Assembly: GCA_963989245.1 (NCBI GenBank)
Contig: OZ022352.1
Location: 18,205,560-18,269,559 of the forward strand
Direction of reading: 5' to 3'
Source of the DNA: Nansenia antarctica
Lineage: Eukaryota > Chordata > Actinopteri > Argentiniformes > Microstomatidae
DNA length: 64,000 nucleotides
The notes under the pieces: generated by a model
Databases searched by the model: none
The model's input: only the letters and a program-made list of their open reading frames with translations
What the model was told of the DNA's origin: nothing
Part shown: positions 1-14,474 of the stretch, one piece after another
How the letters are laid out: every line of letters starts with the position of its first letter
Position numbering within the stretch: position 1 is the stretch's first letter
Program-made: the position numbers and the translations under genes

Positions 1-665
1 ATACCTCGATAAGGCCGTTGGTTGCTACGAGGCAGATTTCAGTTTGACACACATTATCTGTTGCTCTGGGTGGCGTCTGAGAGGGGTTGCATTATTTATT
101 TTTAGTGATCTGTCATTCTCTACCCGCCGCTGACATTTTGCCCTCACTCTGCCTTCCCATCTGCCAGTCAGGTTTCGCACAATAGAACATCAGATGTGAA
201 GAGACAAAACACAATGAAGCCACTGTTTCAGGTTCAGGCTGAATAACGTAAGACAGTTGTGTGGCAGGAGTGTTAAAGTGGTAGGAATCCATACGCAAAG
301 TATGCTGCTCAGATATCTTTATATCGAAACTTTTAGTTGTGCTTCTCTGATTGGTTGACAGTGTGAATGATCTCACTTAAAACTCTACAATGCGGCAGTC
401 ATTCACCGTCTCATGAAATGGTTTGATTAGCCATTGTCATTGGTAGGGAAACAGGGAACACTGATGCATCTGTTTGTTTGTTCGGGTTCATGTGGATGGA
501 AGCGAGTTTGACTGCTGTTATAACCTTGTCTGTTGTACTGTGTATGCAGTGTGTGAATGTACAGCTCATATCCGAGAGGGGAATAATAGTGTATGTCTAA
601 CACAAATACTTCAAGTTGACACATCTTGACATCTATGCCTCAGTCGTGTGTTTTCTTCTCGCTAG
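1..665. other. Intronic/upstream DNA, no feature seen
   Basis: Unique-looking AT-balanced sequence before the first visible exon, probably intron of the AGBL1-like gene. I see no coding signal on either strand and no recognisable repeat. Confidence 0.5.
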
Positions 666-730
666 ATGTCAGCTCCGAGGACGACAGAGACGACGACATT
701 GAGGTTGAAGAGCCAGACTGCAGGGAATAC
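666..730 (+). CDS. agbl1: AGBL1-like exon (first visible), acidic linker
   Basis: The acceptor follows a pyrimidine stretch (ttttcttctcgctag) and the donor is gtgagt. The first two bases finish a codon from an upstream exon outside the window, so the reading frame begins at 668. The 21 full codons encode a strongly acidic segment (VSSEDDRDDDIEVEEPD...). This matches the acidic region that precedes the peptidase part of CCP1/CCP4. It ends in phase 0, which fits the next exon. The acidic composition is low-complexity, so the exon is supported mainly by its splice sites, frame and position. Confidence 0.7.
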
Positions 731-1066
731 GTGAGTGAATCGTGATGTGCTCTGAAGATGAGAGGAGAGGCAACATGCATGCACATACACGCACACAAAC
801 ACACACACACACTCCTAACATATCTCTCACATCTCCATGCCCCAGACTTACTCAAACGGACGCAGACACAGTCTAACATGCAATCTTCCTCAGTAATTCA
901 TCCTAAATGAATAACACGGGAGCATATTTGACTGATCCATTACTTGTGAAAAGCGGCGGTGGAAGAGGAGGCGGTACGTGCTGTGAGTTTGACGTGAAGC
1001 GCTTCCTGCTTGCGCATTACTTCAATAACAGGTCCTCTGATTCAGCCATAAATCATTGCCAGCACT

Positions 1067-1124
1067 TCACACACACACACACACACACTCACCCTCATGC
1101 ACACACGCACACACACACACACAC

Positions 1125-1177
<53 letters not shown>

Positions 1178-1184
1178 CACACCC
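1067..1184. repeat. (CA)n microsatellite
   Basis: Nearly pure CA dinucleotides with a few CGCA and CTCA interruptions, inside the first visible intron. Short spurious open frames of His/Thr arise from it on the plus strand. Confidence 0.97.
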
Positions 1185-1942
1185 ACCCCTAACATATTCA
1201 TTACAATCTACAATGTTGGCCTCCTCTGGTCTCGCCAGCAGTCAAGCTGGCATGCACACAGGATGCTCAAATCCACAGCTGCCTGTGAATATGTGAATCC
1301 CGCGTGCACGGCTTCACCCCTGCTAGCTCGTGTACAGAGAGCCGGGGAGGAGGATGTAGTATAGCAGAGTCGTGCTGACACACACAGGCTGACACATCCA
1401 TTATCTCCCACATTAGTGTAGGGAGAGCAGCAGGGGCGATGTGCTCCACTAGGTCCCCTCTATCTCCTTCTCTTCTGTGTAACTGATTCACTTCAGACAA
1501 TCCAGGACACGGGCAGAGGTGGTGGCCGTTACGGTTGCAGAGATGAGTGGTACTTTGTGGTCACTCAGCTGGCTACCTCTCTATAGGCAAAGACAATCTG
1601 CTCCACCCCCCCCCCCATCTCCATACTGCATTAACCTCCACAACGAGGCAGGGGCGGTGTGCTACAAGTGTTGGTGCGCTGACTTTATTGCACTGTCGGT
1701 GCATGTCTGGAGGGGGGAGCTGTTGTCGAACCCTGTCTGCGGAGGATGAGATCGATGCTGGTGGTTTGTCTCTCTGGAACCCTCGAGTCAAAGGTTGTGT
1801 GTTTCTGATTAGCGACCTGCACCAAGTGTGTTCTAGTTTTGGCTAGTGGAGAGAAAAGGAAACATAGGTCAAGTTGTCTGGATGTGCAAAGTGCAGTGCA
1901 GTGGAGTTGCAGTCAATGCTTTGTGCTCTGCTCCACATCTGA

Positions 1943-1943
<1 letters not shown>

Positions 1944-2031
<88 letters not shown>

Positions 2032-2042
2032 TGCGTGTGTGT
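1944..2042. repeat. (GT)n microsatellite next to an exon
   Basis: About 50 GT units with a few interrupting C and A bases. It stops roughly 18 bp before the exon starting at 2062, so it sits in the splice branch-point region. Confidence 0.97.
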
Positions 2043-2061
2043 TGTGCATGTTCCCTGGCAG

Positions 2062-2178
2062 GATGACGATCTGGAGACAGACTTGAACAAGCTGCGGTCA
2101 AAGCCAGAACCCGATAGGCCTCTGGAACAGCTGGGTCAGTACGTGGGACTGTGTCCCGAACTCCACCACGACTTCCAG
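2062..2178 (+). CDS. agbl1: AGBL1-like exon, DDDLETD linker
   Basis: The acceptor is ccctggcag and the donor gtaaac; the exon is exactly 39 codons, phase 0 at both ends. It reads DDDLETDLNKLRSKPEPDRP followed by a QYVGLCPELHHDFQ segment. The DDDLETD block is shared by CCP1 and CCP4. The SKPxxDRP and QY stretch resembles AGBL1 more than AGTPBP1, as far as I can recall those proteins. The acceptor lies only about 18 bp after a long GT microsatellite (1944-2042), so length changes in that repeat could touch the branch-point region. Confidence 0.85.
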
Positions 2179-2789
2179 GTAAACATCACTAAAGTATACT
2201 TATCCTCTCCCTCTAATCTGTCAATCTTTGTATCTCTCCCCTACCCCTTTAAACCTGTGCCCATGTCTCATCTCTTGTGCCTTGCCCCTGTCCCTCCCTT
2301 CTCTCCAACCCCCTCCATCTCTCCAATCTCCACCATCTCTCCCACCATTGTGTTCTGTATAATCCTATGTATTTTATTATGAAGTGTTTATTATGAAGGG
2401 CAGGGCTGTAGTCATGAATACAAAAAAAAACTGTAGATGCAGGTCTTTGTGCTGTGCTCTCCACATGATCATCTGAAAAGCTGATAATGGTGACCCCTCA
2501 CAGCCAGAGAAGAAGTACTGTTCTTAGCCAGATAAGAAAATATCAGCTTTGGATGTGAGGCTTGGTGTCTGACTGTGAGAGCATGATAGCTCGTGCCAGG
2601 ATATGATAGCCTCTATTACTTTTGCCAAGCCAACACTTTACAGAAATGCAACGTTTTGATACCACTGGACTTTCATGTGGAAAAAACAATAATATATGGA
2701 TATCCCGTTATGGGTTTCATACACACCATCTAGATAATAGTGTATGACTATAGGTATGATGCTATGTATTAACATAGTTATTATCAATA

Positions 2790-3697
2790 TAAACTGCTCC
2801 AAAAAATTAAGGGAACACTCATCACAGTATAACACCAAGTCAATTAAACTTCTGGGATATTGATCTGTCCAGTTAGGAAGCGTCAGCGATTGTTAATAAA
2901 TTTCACCTGCTTTGGTGCAAATGAAAGCCACAGGTGGACAGGAGAGGCAACAGCAAGACAACCCCCAAAAAGGAAATGGTTTTGCAGGTGGTGGCCACAG
3001 ACCATTTCTCTCTCCTTATCCTTCCTGACAGATTTTTCTCTAGTTTTGCATTTTGCTAGTGCCCTTGTCACTACTGGTAGCATGAGGCGGTACCTGCAGC
3101 CAATTCAGGTTGCACAGGTAGTACAGCTCCTCCAGGATGGCACATCCATACGTTCCGTCACAAGAAGGTTTGCTGTGTCTCCCAGCACAATCTTAAGAGC
3201 GTAGAGGAGATACCGGGAGACGGGCCATTACACGAGGAGAGCTGGACAGGGCCGTAGAAGGGCAACAACCCAGCAGCAGGACCGTATCTGCTCCTTTGTG
3301 AGAGGAGGAACAGGAGGAGCACTGCCAGAGCCCTACAAAATGACCTCCAGCAGGCTACTTGTGTGCATGTTTCTGACCAAACTGTCAGAAACAGACTCTG
3401 TGAGGGTGGCAGGAGGGCCCAATGTCCTCTAGAGAATGCTCACAGCCCAGCACCATGCAGCTCGATTGGCCAGAGAACACCAGAATTGGCAGGTTCGCCA
3501 TTGGCGCCCCGTTCTCTTCACAGATGAGAGCAGGTTCACACTGACCACATGTGACAGACGTAAAAGAGTCTGGAGACGCTGTGGCGCTGTGGCGCTGTGG
3601 CGAATGTTATGCTGCCTGCAACATCATCCAGCATGACCGGTTTGACGCATCAGTGATGGTCTGGAGAGGCATATCCTTCATTTCTTTGAGCAGTGTA
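2790..3697 (+). mobile_element. Degraded Tc1-like DNA transposon
   Basis: The ends carry inverted repeats: actgctccaaaaaatt at the left and its near complement ending ...tttctttgagcagtgta at the right, with TA at both borders as expected for Tc1/mariner insertion. Inside, 3081-3204 encodes a paired-like helix-turn-helix start (MRRYLQPIQVAQVVQLLQDG, then TSIRSVTRRFAVSPSTILRA) ending at a TAG. Later frames give WRPVLFTDESRFTL, which contains one of the catalytic Asp residues of DDE transposases. Stops, frame changes and a missing C-terminal third make it inactive. The distal third, with the last catalytic acid, appears deleted. Confidence 0.85.
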
Positions 3698-3699
3698 GA

Positions 3700-4876
3700 T
3701 ATATTTATTGTGTCGTTCTGTTGGCATTCATTCCAGCCCAGAGTCAAACCAATCCTATCCCCCTAGTCTGGGTCACAATCATTTGAATCAGATGTGATAG
3801 TGCTGGGCTGAAACTAAAGACTGCACACCCCAGTATCTCTCCAGGATAGGAGTTTGGTACCCCTTAGCTTTAGACTAGGCTTGATGAACAATCTGTCTGT
3901 TTCTCCAGGCTAAATTCTATGAAATCAGATTAGTCTGTGGTGGGCTAAAACAGTAAAAGGCTAAGAAAGGCCAGTAAAATCCAGGACAAGAGGACAATAC
4001 CCCTGGCTGCAGATGGCTTAGGAGTTAAAGAGTATTTAAATGCCAACGTGCCCTGGTCTAAACCTGTCTGTTTTCTGCATATCTCCTTCTGGCGCCAACG
4101 TTTTAATTTAAATGATACCGCCAGATTAACAGCCTCGGCTGAAGCATATTTATTCCCCAATTAATTTTCTGCTGTCTCTCCTGATGTAGTAAATTCAGCA
4201 TGCCAGGGAACAACAGGGCTATTGGGTTAGTTCCTGTCGTCCTCAGACTGCACCGCACAGCCTCAGAGAAAGAGCAGAGATTGGCTCCCAAAGATTAAAT
4301 GCGTTTCACACGACACTACACAAAACAGCGGGTCGACTCGAAAGAACGCTGAGTGGCATGATTGTGTTTATTATCAATTTTGTGTCTAAATATTGACTGT
4401 GAATCTATACAACTGAGAGGTTCATAAAAAAAAAGAGAAGAAATTCAGTCACAATGCAGACCAAATACATTACTTTATTGCTGTAGTCAATTATTTTTTT
4501 TGTCACACTCATACTCATACTGTCTTATTTCCTCTTTGAAGCCCATGATCCATCGTGACACGCGTAATCCATTATTGAAGTCAGACTTGACTGAATACAT
4601 ATAATGAGCTTCTCTCAGAGTATCTCTATCTCCAATGTAGAACAAGAGATACCAGCTATACCAGCTATACCGTATTGGCTAACTCCGGCATATTGCATTT
4701 GTGTCTCATGTGTATTTTAATATGCACTGTCCCTGTGAAATAAACAATATGTAACCACCACCATACAGTACGCTAAAGTAACCATGCTTCGTTTATAAAC
4801 CCTACTGTACCTTTGAATTCAGGGTTCACAGACCACACTCTTTAATAGACTTTAATGGACTCGATACATGCTTTTT
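3700..4876. other. Intronic DNA, no clear feature
   Basis: Mostly unique-looking intron sequence. There is a short A/T homopolymer near 4425-4500. I see no coding or repeat structure that I can name. Confidence 0.4.
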
Positions 4877-5945
4877 GATTGATTGATTGAAAACTTTATT
4901 AGAAGATTTGCAGAAGTAGGTACATGAAAGTACATATTACATACAAGGTCAACTAACAGGATAAAAACCCAAGAAAGCCACTGGCTTATTTCAATTGGGG
5001 TCCTTGATTCTCAATTCATCGTTACATGTAAGACAGACAAAAAAGCTAGTACTATCTACAAGATAATACAGACAAATAACTATTACTATCTACAAGATAA
5101 ACACACATCCATCATGGGAAGAACAATACAACAAAACATAAGGTATGTACAGCGGGTAGGACAGGTGGGGACATACACCACAGGTGGGGGCGGGGGACAA
5201 AACACAAAGTATGTACAGTGGGTAGTTCGGGTCTTTTAATCTGATTTTTGATTTAGAGGGTCCAGTTACGGATTGCAGCCTCCTGTAAATGTTTTTTGAG
5301 AGTGGTTTTGAAGGTGGGCAGTGTTTTGCACTCCTTTAAGATTATAGGAAGGGCGTTCCACATTTTTACTGCATAGTTTGCAAACGAGTTTAACCCCTTG
5401 TTTGTGGTGCAACGCGGTTGAACGTGGTTCGTGGAGCTTCCTCTGGTGTTGTATGTGTGGACGTTGTTCACTTTTTGGAAGTATGTTGACAGGTACTTGG
5501 GTGTCTTTGTGGTGTAGCGTATCTTGAAGACCAGGCCCAGTGCAAGCTGCTGCACTCTGTCAACTACTCGTAGCCAATCAAGGCTCAAAAAATGAGCAGC
5601 GGTTAGATGTGTCCTAGGGTTGAGGCCTAGCAGAAGCCTAACCAGTTTATTTTGGGCTGTCTGGAGTCTTGTTTTATGGGCCTTTGTGGTTCTATAGTAC
5701 CATGATGTTACGGCATAGTCGAAGTGACATTGAATGAGAGCTCCTGATAGGGTCCTCAGTGTGTTTTTACTGACAAGTGAGGATATCCTGTACAAGAATC
5801 TAGTTCTATGGTTAACTTTTTTGATTACTTTTGCTGCCATTTTATCTCCGGAAAGATTTGCCTCTAAGATGGAGCCCAGGTATGTAATATCCTCTTTTCT
5901 TGTTTTTTCTTGTTTTTTCTTGCTTACCACGCACGCTCCCATGAT
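4877..5945 (-). mobile_element. 5'-truncated LINE (L2-like), RT C-terminal part
   Basis: On the minus strand 5942-5253 is an open frame of 229 codons with the post-catalytic 'thumb' and C-terminal region of a non-LTR reverse transcriptase: ITYLGSILE, then SSLVSKNTLRTLSGALIQCH, LQTAQNKLVRLLLGL, and MWNALP...FKTTLKKHL near the end. The 3' terminus at the low-coordinate end has a TCAA-type tail (tgattgattgattga at 4877-4891), as in L2-type elements. The endonuclease and catalytic palm are absent, as expected for 5' truncation. The unusually intact frame suggests a fairly young copy. Confidence 0.8.
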
Positions 5946-6666
5946 TACACATTGTTGACATCCATTGACTTCCCTCTAGAATGAAAAACATCAGTGAAGT
6001 GTTTTCTTCCCATGTGGATTAATATGGAGGTACAATAGTAGATGCATATTTGATACATTGATATTCTTATTATTATAAATACCATAACAACTCTTAAGAT
6101 CTATGATTTGATATATTATGTTCAGCTTGTCAGCTGCTGTTATTGAGACCTAATCTGTTTTCTGTTTTCCGCTACTCTTCCTGGGATACACATAAAAGAT
6201 AAAACGCATAACAGGGTACAGAACAGCTAGAGACAAAACAGTTGCAAGAACAACTAAAGATAATCTAACAATACATTCAAAATGGAAATGAAATAAGATA
6301 AGAGATACAGTATATTGTACAGACACCACTTTGCAGCTTATGTTCTTTCAACATTCAACAATTCCATTAATCAAGAGTTGCTGTTGAAGGATCTTTCCAC
6401 TTTTAATATGTGTATCTACTGTTACAGTAGTTTACTGTAAGTATAAGTATAAGTACTTTATATCTTTATAAAGTGGAGAGGCGCTGTCAGGTGCTGCTCT
6501 GTTTTAAGTCAGCCGCAACTTTGCTACAGTGGGTCTTTCTTTGCTGCATCTGACCAAAATGGGACAAAACCCTTTGGGTTCTATTGGTAGTAAAGCCTTA
6601 ATAAGGGAGTTTTTTTTTCAGCGACAAATGATGATCAATAACATCAAAGGCTGCACTGAAATCTAA

Positions 6667-8233
6667 TAATAATAATAATAATAATAATAATTCATTGTAT
6701 TTATATAGCGCTTTTCCGGGACTCAAAGACGCTGACAATATGGGGAAAACAGAAAACACAGAAACAACAAGCAACAGATAACATGAGCACATAGAACACA
6801 GAGTTAACAAACAGGGAACAATTAACACAGCAATGTCCCGGCGGGGAGGGGGGTGGTAGGGTTAGGGGAGATGGTTAGGGGTAGGGGAGGTTGTATGCAT
6901 GGGAGAACAGGTAAGTTTTGAGGTGGGATTTAAAAGTGGAGAGTGAGGATGAGTCTCTGAGTGGTTGAGGGAGAGAGTTCCAGAGGCGGGGTGCAGCTCG
7001 TGAAAAGGCACAGTCTCCGAAGCCTTTGAGTTTTGAGGGTGGGACAGTGAGGGGAACAGTGGATGAGGATCGGAGGGTACGGGTAGGGCGGTGGGGGAGA
7101 AGGAGGTCAGTCAGGTAAGGGGGGGCCAGGCTATGGAGGGCTTTATATGTGAGGAGGAGTACTTTGAATTTGATACGTTCTTTGATGGGGAGCCAGTGGA
7201 GAGAGTGGAGGACAGGAGTGATGTGGTCACGGGACTGGGTGTTAGAGAGCAGGCGGGCGGCTGAGTTTTGAACCATCTGAAGTTTGAGGAGGGAGCGGGA
7301 GGTGATGCCGGTGAGTAGGGAGTTGCAGTAGTCAAGGCGGGAGGAGATGAAGGCGTGGATGAGGGATTCAGCAGCGGGCAGGGAGAGGCAGTGTCTAATT
7401 TTGGCAATATTTCAGAGGTGGAAGTAGGAGGTCTTGATGATGGAGCTGACGTGGGGATCAAATGAGAGGGTGGAGTCCAGGATGAAGCCAAGGTTGCAAG
7501 TCAGGGGGGAGGGGGTGATGGTAGTGTCCTCAATGGTGAGTGTGATGGGTCCGATTTGATTGAGTGTGGATTTGGTGCCGATGAGGATGACTTCTGTCTT
7601 GTCACTGTTGAGTTTGAAAAAGTTGTGGGTTAGCCAGGTTGTTATTGCAGATATGCAGTTTTCAATGTGACTGAGGGTAGGGGAGTATGTAGCAGAGGAA
7701 GAGCAGGGGGCCGAGGACTGAGCCTTAGGGGACTCCCTGTGTGACAGAGGAGGAGATGGAGGTGTGACCGGAGAGGGAGATGAACTGTTGTTTGTTGGTG
7801 AGGTAAGAGGTGAGCCAGTCCAGCGCGGTGCCCTCAACACCCAGTTGGCGCAGCCTTTAAAGGAGGATGGAGTGAGACACTGTGTCGAAGGCTGCGCTCA
7901 GGTCTAGTAGAATCAGGATGTTGAGAGCACCTGAATCTGCAGAGGTGAGGAGATCATTGATGACCTTAACCAGGGCTGTTTCGGTGCTGTGATGTGGGCA
8001 GAAGCCAGACTGAAGGGGTTCATACAGGTTGTTGGACTGGAGGTGGGAGTGAAGTTGGACAGAGACAGTGCGCTCAAGGGTTTTGGAGAAGAGTGATAGG
8101 TTGGAGATGGGGCAGTAGTTGGAGAGGGTGGCTGGATCAAGAGTGGGCTTTTTGAGAATGGGGGTGACAGCGGCGACTTTGTATATTGAGGGAACGTGGC
8201 CTTGGGATAGTGACTGATTGAAGAGGGCACTCT
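6667..8233 (-). mobile_element. Younger LINE inserted in the older one, with 8-bp duplication
   Basis: The minus-strand frames give RT sequence in order: QSLSQGHVPSIYK, KKPTLDPA, the QSGF block, LLDLSAAFDTVSHSILL, then LGFILDSTLSFDPHVSSIIK and, at 7276-6875, MVQNSAARLL...LHSLHWLPI and AAPRLWNSLP...FKSHLKTYLF. The tail carries a tatatagcgcttttc block and (TTA)n at 6667-6690. The sequence aaatctaa is present on both sides (6659-6666 and 8234-8241), a target-site duplication. Several frameshifts break the ORF. The 5' part is missing. Confidence 0.8.
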
Positions 8234-8511
8234 AAATCTAACAATACAGCTCCAACTGTCATCTTATTATCCGTTTTCCTCTAGCCAATCATCAATCATC
8301 TGAGTCAATAGGGTACAGTTGAGTGCCCTTATCTACTATGTGTACTGAAAGTCAGTATTTGTTCTTTGGAAAGTATAGCATTGTATTTGGTCAAACACAG
8401 TCGGTTTACTAAGAACAGGCAGCAAGCTAATTGGGTGGCACTTAGAGCCAGTAAAGCATGCTTTACTATTTTTAGGTAGTGGAATCACTTTCACTTCCTT
8501 CCACCCTGTGG

Positions 8512-8513
<2 letters not shown>

Positions 8514-8589
<76 letters not shown>
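8514..8589. repeat. (CA)n microsatellite
   Basis: Uninterrupted CA dinucleotides, about 38 units, inside the older LINE copy. Confidence 0.97.
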
Positions 8590-8591
<2 letters not shown>

Positions 8592-8739
8592 CTTCAGGCT
8601 CTGGTTAAACACATGGCATCCACAATAGGGTTGTCAGTCAGCTATGATTCTCAATAGTTTCCCATCTAGGTTGTCTATTTCTGATGGCTTATTATTATTG
8701 ATTATTGTATTATATCATTTTTCAAAACAGCAATCCTTA

Positions 8740-8743
<4 letters not shown>

Positions 8744-8779
<36 letters not shown>
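8744..8779. repeat. (TA)n microsatellite
   Basis: Pure TA dinucleotides, about 18 units. Confidence 0.95.
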
Positions 8780-8782
<3 letters not shown>

Positions 8783-9859
8783 AAATAAATATGATGGCTT
8801 TTATGTAATTTCAGCCAGTTTGTCTAATATACCACTGAAATAGTCATTTGAATGATTGGCTATATCGAAAGGATTTGTAATAAAGGACCAATCAACTTCA
8901 ATGAATGATGGAGATGAATTGGGTTTTCTGCCCATAGTATTATTTAAAGTACAGCAACAGGTTTTTTTCCATAGTTTTTTGTCATTTATCTTGGTTTGGT
9001 AATATGATGTCTTTGTTATTTTTGTTAAGTTCAGTCACAACATTTCTCTATGTACATTATGTCAGCGGAACAGCCTGATTTATTTGCCACCTGTTTGCAG
9101 TTTGGGACCCTAATTGTCAATTCGATCCAGGGGGCTCTAACAGTCCTCACTTTGTTTCTTCATTTAGTTTATTAACAGGTGCATGTTTGTCAACAATTGG
9201 TAAGAATCATTTCACAAATGCATCTGGATTCCCATCCTCATACACACCACCAAACATACATCTTCAACAAAAGAGTCCTGAGAAAACATTTGTATGATCT
9301 CTTATAAAGTACGTTGGGCCCTGCTTTTGGTGCTTTGGCCACCATGTTATGGTTAGCGTATTGATGTCATTCAGAATGGGGAAATGTAATATATGTATTC
9401 ATGTCTGCTCCACCACCACCACCACCACTACCACACACAGAGTGTTCCCTTGTGGGTCTTAAGATGTCTGTCTACTAGAATTTCTTTTTTGGTTTAAACA
9501 GGTTTTGCTTTTCTGAGGAGACAAATAGTATATGACTTTTTACATTTGATTTGAGTACAGTATTACTTTTTATATGGTTTGATAAGATATGTTGTTGTGT
9601 GTAATGCAGTCATACTGCAGAATATGTTTCACTGCTTTATGTGTCTGATTATGTTACCAGGAACAAAGGATATGCTTTAATCCAAAGATTATAAGACATT
9701 TATTAACCCATTCACGTTAAAGACAAAGTTCCCCCAAAATGTTACTGTGGTCTATACACAAAGACAGTTCTTGGATATTTTGTTCCCTTACTTGATAGAG
9801 ATACTTGGTAGCCAGTTAGCATTTCATAGTAACGGTCCAATTGGGATCATCATGTTAAT

Positions 9860-10206
9860 TGTGACAGATGCTGGTGAATCCGGGAACAAGTCATCAACCG
9901 ATCAAAATGTTCTGACTTTTATTCTGAAAAATGTCAACGTTGTTGAAAATCAATGACACACTCGCTAGTCAAGCCAAAACATTGCAATGCAATGGATTCG
10001 GTTTGTAGTCCCCACTGCTACCTAGTTAACTATTTTACATTGTTAGCAGGCTCACAAAACAAGCTGTGTTAGTTGACTAGCGAGTGTGCATTGACTTTCG
10101 ACAACGCTGAAATGTATTTACATTTTTCAATAATAATGATAACAATAATAAGAATAAAAGTCTGAACATTCAATCGGCTGCCGACTTGTTCCTAGGTCCT
10201 GTCACA
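9860..10206. mobile_element. Foldback MITE, copy 1
   Basis: Starts tgtgacag and ends ctgtcaca. Long inner arms are also complementary: gttctgacttttattctgaa on the left matches ttattcttattattgttat...agtctgaaca on the right, and the internal actcgctagtcaa motif occurs in both orientations (9961, 10076). A related copy lies at 59769-60009. It has no coding capacity. It ends 57 bp before the exon at 10264. Confidence 0.75.
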
Positions 10207-10263
10207 GTTGTGTTTTTTGCTGATCGGTCCCTTTAAAGACACCCTCGTTTCCTTGGTTTCCAG

Positions 10264-10706
10264 GATTTGGACTCAGGCTCCGAGGTGGACGAGAGTTCAG
10301 ATGAGGAGGGTCTACTGAACAGGAACTTCACGTCCACACTGAACCACACAGCATCTCCGTCCCATTCTCCTGTGGACCACCCCCAGGAACCCCAGACTGG
10401 TGGGGGAGACGAAGGAGAAGATGGAGGCTACCCAAAGAAGAACCACCTGGTGGCCCAGGACTTCCACAGTCATGTCCTGAGCAGCTCCAGAGTGAAGCCA
10501 GATGGCCACCATCGCAGCATGGTGGACAGGTTGCTGGAGAAACACGGAGCCTGCATCCCCCACCATGACCCACGCCTCTACACCGCAGCGGCGTTCCAGA
10601 CCAAGTCCATAGCTGGGTACTCCATCCTCGCCTTCCCTGACTTCTGGGGACACCTCCCACCACGTGGTCCAGAGCCAATGGCAGGGAGGAACCGTAATGT
10701 ACAAAG
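10264..10706 (+). CDS. agbl1: AGBL1-like long linker exon leading into the CCP N-domain
   Basis: The acceptor is tttccag and the donor gtacag; the exon is 443 nt, enters in phase 0 and leaves with two bases of an Arg codon. The first two thirds encode a serine/acid-rich, probably disordered linker (DLDSGSEVDESSDEEG...). The last third becomes recognisable CCP sequence: MVDRLLEKHG, HDPRLY, then AFPDFWGHLPP and a final NVQR. The AFPD.WGH.PP motif is the best AGBL1 marker here. AGTPBP1 has AYPDYFGHIPPP in this place, from memory. The exon is longer than most others in the gene. Confidence 0.88.
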
Positions 10707-10779
10707 GTACAGTATGAGCCAATCGCATGTCATTGTCAACCAATGAGTATGCTGTGGCACTTAAGAGACAAATAAGATT

Positions 10780-11099
10780 ATTTGGAACCTGCGGTCCCTC
10801 GGCATGGGCCTACTCTCCACCCCCCGCACCAACCTACGGACCTTCGGGGGCAGAACTTTCAGTGTGGCAGCTCCCACCCTCTGGAACTCTCTCCCCACAG
10901 CGATCCGCAATGCCTCTACCCTGAACACTTTTAAATCAGCCCTCAAAACCCACCTGTGCCTTTGGCCCCTAGTCTAGTTTTGTCACTCTTGTTGTCTTTG
11001 TTTCTTTGCTTTGTTTTTCTGTTCTGTCTGTCTGACTGTCTGTCTATGAAATCTGTTAAGCGTCCTAAGGTTTGAGAAAGGCGCTATATAAATCTAAGC

Positions 11100-11139
<40 letters not shown>

Positions 11140-11140
11140 T
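10780..11140 (+). mobile_element. 5'-truncated LINE 3' end with (ATT)n tail
   Basis: Plus-strand frame reads GRTFSVAAPTLWNSLPTAIR then NASTLNTFKSALKTHLCL, the terminal motif of L2-like reverse transcriptases (AAP.LWN.LP...FKS.LKTHL). After the stop comes a short 3' UTR with a gcgctatataaat block and a 40-bp ATT tract at 11101-11140. Only the last 100 or so codons are present. Confidence 0.8.
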
Positions 11141-11149
11141 GCATTCAAT

Positions 11150-13560
<2,411 letters not shown>

Positions 13561-13586
13561 ACTGTCTGGTGATCCTGAATTCAGAC

Positions 13587-13621
<35 letters not shown>

Positions 13622-13636
13622 CTATGAGGAGCACAA

Positions 13637-13723
13637 CTGGTGAATTGATGATTCACATTCATGTATCGATTGTAAGTCGCTTTGGAATAAGGCGTCTGCT
13701 AAATGCCAAAAATGTAAATGTAA

Positions 13724-13791
<68 letters not shown>
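13637..13791 (+). repeat. LINE 3' tail followed by (GA)n
   Basis: 13637-13725 contains tgtaagtcgctttggaataa, then ggcgtctgctaaatgcc and aaatgtaaatgtaaat, a common fish L2-type 3' terminus. A GA array of about 65 bp follows directly. The same tail occurs in the opposite orientation at 28218-28300. Confidence 0.7.
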
Positions 13792-13794
<3 letters not shown>

Positions 13795-14390
13795 AGGGGG
13801 GGGGGGCTGTCTGGTCTGTGAGCAGCGCTCCTCTGTGCCCCTGCTCTCTTCTGAAGTTGGGAGATGAGAGGGCGCTTGGTGAGGTGTTGAAGGAATAGTG
13901 AGAGATGGGGAGGGAGGGAGGGAGGGAGAGGGGGGGGGGGGGAAGAAAGAGGAGAATAAACACCAGACCCTTGGCTGACTCACCCCTACAGAGCTAGTAG
14001 GTCTGCAGGGGCTGGAACATGAAGCATCTGACTATTTATGGTTTTCAAAGTCTAGGAATCCCCACTTGTACAGCCATATACAGTACACACAAACAAATTC
14101 AGACATCTCTCGTACTATTACAGAACGCAGACAATCCACTCGTTTTAGTGGTGGGACTCTCGTAACATGCTTTTGATTGCCAAATGCCTTATTCTATGGA
14201 CGTAATTCATTTGAATGAACATGATGTAAATGTATGTAAATCTAAATCATTCACACAAGGAATGTCCCACCTACACTGTATATGAAAGTCATTTCAGAAA
14301 GATAATGAACGATTTTTTATTCATTCTGAATGTTGCAGCTGGTGTAACTGCATGATGATGGATTCTCTGGGTTCCCTCTGTTTCTTTCAG

Positions 14391-14474
14391 GAAGAAGGTA
14401 TTTGAGGACGTCCAGCGTTTTCTCTCCCCAGACGACGTTATTAATGAGGTTGTTTTTGACCTGGAGGACCCCAG
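14391..14474 (+). CDS. agbl1: AGBL1-like exon, CCP N-domain start
   Basis: Acceptor tttctttcag, donor gtaagt. The first base completes Arg, then the exon reads KKVFEDVQRFLSPDDVINEV and VFDLEDP. This is the helix-rich start of the CCP N-domain, the pro-domain-like beta-sandwich region typical of this carboxypeptidase family. It ends with two bases that join the following exon to give Ser. The frame is open across both junctions. Confidence 0.88.

Larger units (their letters stand above)
6480..9330 (-). mobile_element. Old LINE copy (L2-like), split by a younger LINE
   Basis: Fragments on the minus strand fit one reverse transcriptase: 8530-8340 gives WKEVKVIPLPKNSKACFTGS...ISLLPVLSK, and 6670-6600 continues with DFSAAFDVIDHHLSLKK, the segment holding a catalytic palm Asp. 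Between them sits the LINE at 6667-8233. Frames at about 9290-9060 give MFGGVYEDGNP and VDKHAPVNKL, typical of the stretch between endonuclease and RT. CA and TA microsatellites (8514-8589, 8744-8779) have grown inside it. It is full of stops and is not functional. Confidence 0.75.
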
